DNA from: Candidatus Abyssobacteria bacterium SURF_17
Lineage (GTDB): Bacteria; Abyssobacteria; SURF-5
Direction of reading: 5' to 3'
DNA length: 64,000 bases
Assembly (NCBI GenBank): GCA_003598055.1
Contig: QZKI01000136.1
Coordinates: 1 to 64,000 of the forward strand
A model generated the notes under the pieces. It ran no database searches. It had not been told where the DNA came from and saw nothing but the letters and a program-made list of their open reading frames with translations. This document shows positions 59,570 to 64,000 of this stretch, one piece after another; position 1 is the first letter of the stretch, and each line of letters begins with the position of its first letter. Both the position numbers and the translations under genes were made by a program.

Positions 59570-61744
59570 GTAAAATCCCCACAGCAGCCACGATAGCACT
59601 CCCGCGCATGAGACTATTGCGCCAAGAAAGAAGCTGCGCGGCGCAAACGTGAACACCACCGTGTGCTTCCCTTTCGAGAGAGGAACGGCACGGAAGATGA
59701 AGTCGGCGGTCAGAAGTTCTCTCGGCGCTCCGTCAACCTCGACGCTCCATCCCGGATAATTCGATTCGGTCAAGACCAGGATTGCGTTCTCCTCACAGAC
59801 CGTCTCGACGGTGACCTCGTTCGGCTTGTGCGAAACAATGGTCGCAGAGCCTCCGGGAAATGGGGAAATGGACGGACCAAAACCCGTCGGCGCTCTCTCG
59901 AGCAGCGCCTCCCGTCGCGGGTCAAAATCGCCCGTTTGCATCACTTCCACTATCGAATCCGGTGGCAATACCCTGAACGCGCCAACAAGGAACGTCCGCG
60001 GCAGGGGAGGCGAGGGGGATGCCTCGATGAAAACTTCACCCTCCTGCCTTACCGGCGGGTTGTACGGTCGCCCATCCGCTTTCAGGCCGTAGTACACGGC
60101 ATAATCGACTCCCGCAAGGGAAGCGATTGCGGGTCTTCTTAAGAGAGGCAGGAAGCGCGCACAACGTGTCGTGGGGAAGGGATGGTGACCCGTAGCCGAT
60201 TCAATCCCAAAGAGACCGAAGTAGTTCACGTGCGCAGTATTGTACACTGCGATGCGTGAGGATACGATTCTATCCGCGAGCCACTGAACGGTCCAGTCCT
60301 TGCCGAATACTTCTGAAACCATTGTTGGAGAATAGGAACTCGCGTACATGAGCGACAGATCGCCTACAAGCAGGATGAAAAGGCCCGTAGCGGCCAGAAT
60401 TCTCCGACGATTCGAATACGCGAGCAGACCAAGCGCAGGTGCTGCCAACAATATGAACGCTGCCGACCTCCGGATGCCGTCTCCGCATGCATTCGAATAT
60501 TTGCATGCAAGCGCGGCTGCCGCTGTAAATCCGACCACAATCAGAACGCTCACAACGACGGCGCTGATGTTCTGACGCCTGTTCAGCAACCGTTCACCTG
60601 GTCTCAGGAAGGTTTCCAGAGCGCCACCCGCTAACACGAATACCGAAAGCGTGAAGAGAATCGCCGCCCGTGCGGGGCCTCTGAAATCCCTGACCACAGG
60701 AAGTCCGCCCAGCCATGATGATACGGTTGTGCTGCCCCCGAGCGAGTAGACTATGGAGACAACCGCCAAGGAGAAGAAAAAATACTTTTTCGGACTTCTC
60801 CACATCACGAGAGAGTATGCAGCTACAACGAGCGAAATGATTCCGAAATATCCGTGTTCCTTGTTCCCACCCTCGAACCTGGGTATCACGTAGCCCAGGA
60901 GCTCATACGGCTGCAGCGCCCAGATGCGAAACCAGGGAATGCCCGTGCCTCTTACGCTCAGACGGCTGTACTCCCAGGCGGGAGCCACCTGTACCGATGC
61001 CATCGCTATCGCTACCGCGATTCCGCCGAAAAATCCCACCGCCGGCCACAGAACCGCCTCCTTGCGGCGCGCGCGGATACACAGAAGGAACGTCGCATAT
61101 GCGCCCACCGCCACTATGGTGTAGAACGCGTACTGAAGACCTCCACCCAGCATCTGGAGGCACAGGGCAAGGGACCCGGCCAGCAAATGCCACGGGCGCC
61201 CGCCTTCTCGCAATCCCGCTTCGGTGAAGTAGAAAATGGCGGGGATAAGGAGCATCGCCCGAATGTTGAGCGCGTCACCGATGCTGATCGACCCCAGAAA
61301 GGGCGAGTTCCAAAACCACACGGAACAAAACACAGCCGCCAGTCGGCTGGTAAACAGACGCCTGAAGAAAAGGTATGAGAATACCTGCGCCGCAGCCAGA
61401 TGAAGCAGAAGATCCCAGTTGAACACCATGTTGAGCGGGAGCCTCGCCGCCATGAAAATCAGGTCGGGCGGATAGAAAGGAGTGACTTGTGACGCGGCGA
61501 GTAATGGCATGCCGCAGTACAGACTTGTTATCCACAGGGGGAGCTCGCCGGCACGCAATTGCTCGAACGAGACCTTCTTAAAGAGGTAGAAATGACGGCG
61601 TATGTCCAGCTCGCCGTATATGAACTCGTCGGTCCACAGCAGGTGCCGGAAATAGAACAGCAGCACTGCCACCAGTGCGCAGATAATCCAGACATCACGT
61701 TGGTCCACACCCGATGAGCAGCCGGCTTTCTCCGATTCGTTCAT
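59516..61744 (-). CDS. YfhO-family polytopic membrane protein
   Basis: A 742-residue protein with about 12 hydrophobic segments in the first 520 residues and a soluble C-terminal region before a final hydrophobic segment ([21 protein letters not shown]). Features of the YfhO/GT-C-type family are ELDIRRHFYLFKK near the N-terminus, GDALNIRAML, and YPGWSVEVDGAPRELLTADFIFRAVPL in the soluble part. GT-C proteins transfer sugars from polyprenyl phosphate in the periplasm; YfhO modifies lipoteichoic acid in Bacillus. The sugar acceptor here is unknown. The gene's 3' end overlaps the histidine kinase gene tail-to-tail. Confidence 0.85.
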   Translation of the reverse strand: MNESEKAGCSSGVDQRDVWIICALVAVLLFYFRHLLWTDEFIYGELDIRRHFYLFKKVSFEQLRAGELPLWITSLYCGMPLLAASQVTPFYPPDLIFMAARLPLNMVFNWDLLLHLAAAQVFSYLFFRRLFTSRLAAVFCSVWFWNSPFLGSISIGDALNIRAMLLIPAIFYFTEAGLREGGRPWHLLAGSLALCLQMLGGGLQYAFYTIVAVGAYATFLLCIRARRKEAVLWPAVGFFGGIAVAIAMASVQVAPAWEYSRLSVRGTGIPWFRIWALQPYELLGYVIPRFEGGNKEHGYFGIISLVVAAYSLVMWRSPKKYFFFSLAVVSIVYSLGGSTTVSSWLGGLPVVRDFRGPARAAILFTLSVFVLAGGALETFLRPGERLLNRRQNISAVVVSVLIVVGFTAAAALACKYSNACGDGIRRSAAFILLAAPALGLLAYSNRRRILAATGLFILLVGDLSLMYASSYSPTMVSEVFGKDWTVQWLADRIVSSRIAVYNTAHVNYFGLFGIESATGHHPFPTTRCARFLPLLRRPAIASLAGVDYAVYYGLKADGRPYNPPVRQEGEVFIEASPSPPLPRTFLVGAFRVLPPDSIVEVMQTGDFDPRREALLERAPTGFGPSISPFPGGSATIVSHKPNEVTVETVCEENAILVLTESNYPGWSVEVDGAPRELLTADFIFRAVPLSKGKHTVVFTFAPRSFFLGAIVSCAGVLSWLLWGFYLGMRRPRRGLSEEGTER

Positions 61745-61980
61745 GCCTCGTAGACCGCCCTCACGTCAACAAGTCAGTGCCAGTGCCTTCACAGAATTCG
61801 CGTCGGACCGTGTGCGACCGACGCGCTCCATGATATTCGACACGCTCTGCGAATGTCAAAGGAACTTGAGGGACTTTGTACGGATTTGCGGGGATGCGGG
61901 TGTTGGCATATAATGAGACCGACAAGTGCTCAGGACGTGTTGACCCCATTCCTTGAAGCCATCGAAATTGATTCGTCAGT

Positions 61981-64000
61981 ATGGAAAACAGCCGGACCCT
62001 CAAGGGGACAATCGAAAAGGTAGTATACTTCAATAAGGAGAACGGATATACCGTCGCCCGCATGACGCCCGAGCGCGGGTCGCGGTCCGTTACCATCGTT
62101 GGACATCTGGCGGGTGTTCACGAGGGAGAGCAAATACGTGCGCAGGGAGTATGGGAGGAGAACCGAAAGTTCGGGCCCCAATTCAGAGTCACGCAGGTCG
62201 AGGTGGTCCCGCCATCCTCGGTTGAGGCAATTGAAAAGTACCTCGCCTCAGGGTTGATACGAGGCATTGGCCCCACGATGGCGGAGCGAATCGTGAAACG
62301 GTTTGGCATGGATACGCTTCGCGTGATCGACGAAGAACCAAGCCGCCTGCGCACAGTACAGGGGATAGGCCGCAAGACGCTGCAGAAGATTACCATCTCG
62401 TGGGAACAGCACAAGGATGCGCGCGAGACGATGGTGTTCCTCCAAGGCTGCGGCATCTCGCCGGTCTATGCCAGCAAGATAATCAAGCAGTACGGGAGCG
62501 ATGCCAGCCGCATCGTCCGCGAAGACCCATACCGGTTGACATATGACATCAGCGGGATCGGTTTCAAACTGGCCGATTCCATCGCGCGCAAAGCGGGTAT
62601 CCCGCACGATTCACCCGCCCGCGCCGCGGCCGCCGCCCTTCACGTGCTTGCTGAAGATGCGGCGGGCGGGCACGTTTACACTCCCATGGGAACCCTCGTC
62701 GAAAAGTGCCATACCATGGTGGAATTGCCCATGCCGGCTATTCAGGACGGCATCGCCATGCTTCTGAACGAAAAAAGAATCGTGTTTGAGCAACTGAACG
62801 AAAGGGGAGCTGCTTATCTGGCTCCGCTCTATGTTGCCGAAACCGGTTCGGCCACTTTGCTCAAGGGCCTTCGTAACTCATTCAAACTGCTCCCGCCGAT
62901 AGACACCGACAAAGCGGTGAGATGGTTTGAGAAGCGCCATCGCATGAGGCTTAATGAGGGCCAGCGAGATGTCATACGGAAGGCGATCGACAGCAAAGTG
63001 CTCATTGTCACCGGAGGTCCGGGAACCGGCAAGACGACCATAATTCGCGCGCTGGTCGAGATACTCCGCGCGAAAAAGCAATACGTACAACTTGCGGCGC
63101 CGACGGGCCGGGCGGCGAAGAGGATGGAAGAGGCTGCCGGAATTCCTGCAAGCACGATTCATCGGCTGCTCGAGTACAGTCCTGCGAAGATGGATTTCCT
63201 CCGCGACCAGACGAATCCGCTTGACTGCGATGTCCTCATCATAGACGAGGCTTCCATGCTCGATGTCACGCTGCTCTATCGCATGCTCAAAGCGATTCCG
63301 CCCGAGGGCAGCGTCATCTTCGTCGGCGATACCGACCAACTACCGTCAGTCGGGCCGGGAAACGTGCTTCGGGACCTGATAGAATCGGGATGTGCCGACA
63401 TCGTCAGGCTCGTCGAGATTTTCCGGCAAGCCGAGAGTAGTCTCATCATCCACAACGCGCACAGGATCAACCATGGTGACGAGCCCCTGCTGCCGCGCGG
63501 AGATGATGCCCTGAAGAGCGACTTTCATTTTATCGAGCGTACCAGCCCGGAGGACGTTGCGCTTACCATCGAGACACTTGCCGCAAAACGCATTCCGGAC
63601 GCGTTCGCGATGGACCCGCTCTTTGACATTCAGGTGCTCAGCCCGATGCATAAAGGGACGGCCGGAGTCGCCGACCTCAACCTGAGGCTTCAACGCCTCC
63701 TCAATCCGAACAGCAGCGAGTTGCTGCATGGAAGTCGGACCCTCAAGCTCCGGGACAAAGTGATGCAGATAAGGAACAATTATGATAAAGATGTGTTCAA
63801 TGGCGACCTTGGCCTCATCTTCTCGATAGACGAGGACGATAACCAGGTGGTGGTGGATTTTGACGGACGGCTCGTAGCCTATGAAATGTCGGAGCTCGAC
63901 GAAATCGAGCTTGCCTATGCAATCTCGGTCCATAAGTCTCAGGGCTCGGAATATCGGGCCGTCATCGTTCCCATCATGACGCAGCATTACGTTCTGTTGC
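61981..64000 (+). CDS. recD2: RecD2-type ATP-dependent helicase (truncated by window end)
   Basis: An open frame of 673 residues that runs off the window's right end. The N-terminal OB-like region starts with LKGTIEKVVYFNKENGYTV. Helix-hairpin-helix segments follow (GLIRGIGPTMAERIVKRFG, VQGIGRKTLQKI). The superfamily 1 helicase motor follows: motif I GGPGTGKTT, motif Ia LAAPTGRAAKRM, motif II IIDEASMLD, motif III FVGDTDQLPSVGPG, motif IV region with EIFRQAESS, and motif VI SVHKSQGSEY near the cut end. RecD2 is a 5'-3' helicase in DNA repair outside RecBCD. Full-length proteins are about 730-750 residues, so some 60-80 residues lie beyond 64000. No ribosome site is clear before the ATG. Confidence 0.94.
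   Translation, partial: MENSRTLKGTIEKVVYFNKENGYTVARMTPERGSRSVTIVGHLAGVHEGEQIRAQGVWEENRKFGPQFRVTQVEVVPPSSVEAIEKYLASGLIRGIGPTMAERIVKRFGMDTLRVIDEEPSRLRTVQGIGRKTLQKITISWEQHKDARETMVFLQGCGISPVYASKIIKQYGSDASRIVREDPYRLTYDISGIGFKLADSIARKAGIPHDSPARAAAAALHVLAEDAAGGHVYTPMGTLVEKCHTMVELPMPAIQDGIAMLLNEKRIVFEQLNERGAAYLAPLYVAETGSATLLKGLRNSFKLLPPIDTDKAVRWFEKRHRMRLNEGQRDVIRKAIDSKVLIVTGGPGTGKTTIIRALVEILRAKKQYVQLAAPTGRAAKRMEEAAGIPASTIHRLLEYSPAKMDFLRDQTNPLDCDVLIIDEASMLDVTLLYRMLKAIPPEGSVIFVGDTDQLPSVGPGNVLRDLIESGCADIVRLVEIFRQAESSLIIHNAHRINHGDEPLLPRGDDALKSDFHFIERTSPEDVALTIETLAAKRIPDAFAMDPLFDIQVLSPMHKGTAGVADLNLRLQRLLNPNSSELLHGSRTLKLRDKVMQIRNNYDKDVFNGDLGLIFSIDEDDNQVVVDFDGRLVAYEMSELDEIELAYAISVHKSQGSEYRAVIVPIMTQHYVLL

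Overview
The window (about 56% GC by eye) looks like a chromosomal segment of a Gram-negative (diderm) bacterium. It encodes a phospholipid-transport (Mla-type) system, a TonB-dependent receptor, outer-membrane-type lipoproteins and system II cytochrome c maturation. Many intergenic spaces carry dispersed palindromic repeats of the kind common in genomes of uncultured sediment and groundwater bacteria. The mixture (Mla operon behind fmt/rsmB/rpe, HDOD-GGDEF, Cys-rich 'CW' proteins, GH116, SBBP propeller) suggests a deltaproteobacterial-like or candidate-phylum lineage. I cannot name the taxon from sequence alone. I see no prophage, transposase, integrase or CRISPR array.

Layout. 0.2-10.5 kb: an acyl-CoA dehydrogenase with a small Cys-rich partner, an HDOD-GGDEF signalling protein, a DUF4126 membrane protein, a glycine-zipper lipoprotein, a MNT/HepT toxin-antitoxin pair whose toxin has an internal stop codon, and two hydrolases. 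10.9-21.5 kb: a FucI-like isomerase, a VOC protein, an alpha-glucan phosphorylase, a large secreted SBBP propeller protein, dihydrolipoamide dehydrogenase and a polyprenyl synthase. 22-32.4 kb: ResB/CcsB cytochrome c assembly, a PEP-utilising phosphotransferase-like enzyme, a class C serine hydrolase, a phosphotriesterase-family protein and a membrane-fused alpha/beta hydrolase.

32.4-43.8 kb is the housekeeping core. It runs tRNA-Ser(CGA), SRP RNA, dnaX and ybaB, then a tight ten-gene run: fmt, rsmB, a PASTA protein, rpe, an RsbW-like kinase, a STAS protein, and the Mla permease, ATPase, MCE protein and auxiliary lipoprotein. The kinase/STAS pair overlaps itself and abuts the permease, so a partner switch may act on the lipid transporter. 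43.8-53 kb: a LysM amidase, a DUF4405 membrane protein, a YtcJ-like amidohydrolase, a GNAT enzyme, and an MFS transporter translationally coupled to a GH116 glycosidase. 53-64 kb: a TPR protein, an operon of TonB receptor, periplasmic binding protein and histidine kinase, a YfhO-type membrane protein, and recD2 cut by the window end.

The most interesting points are: the TonB receptor/binding protein/histidine kinase operon, whose kinase ends in a Cys-rich tail matching a stand-alone protein at the other end of the window; the kinase + STAS + Mla arrangement; the HepT nonsense codon; and three repeat families whose arms appear to co-vary within copies. Recurrent promoter shapes, including extended -10 (TGnTATAAT-like) elements, can be read in front of many genes.
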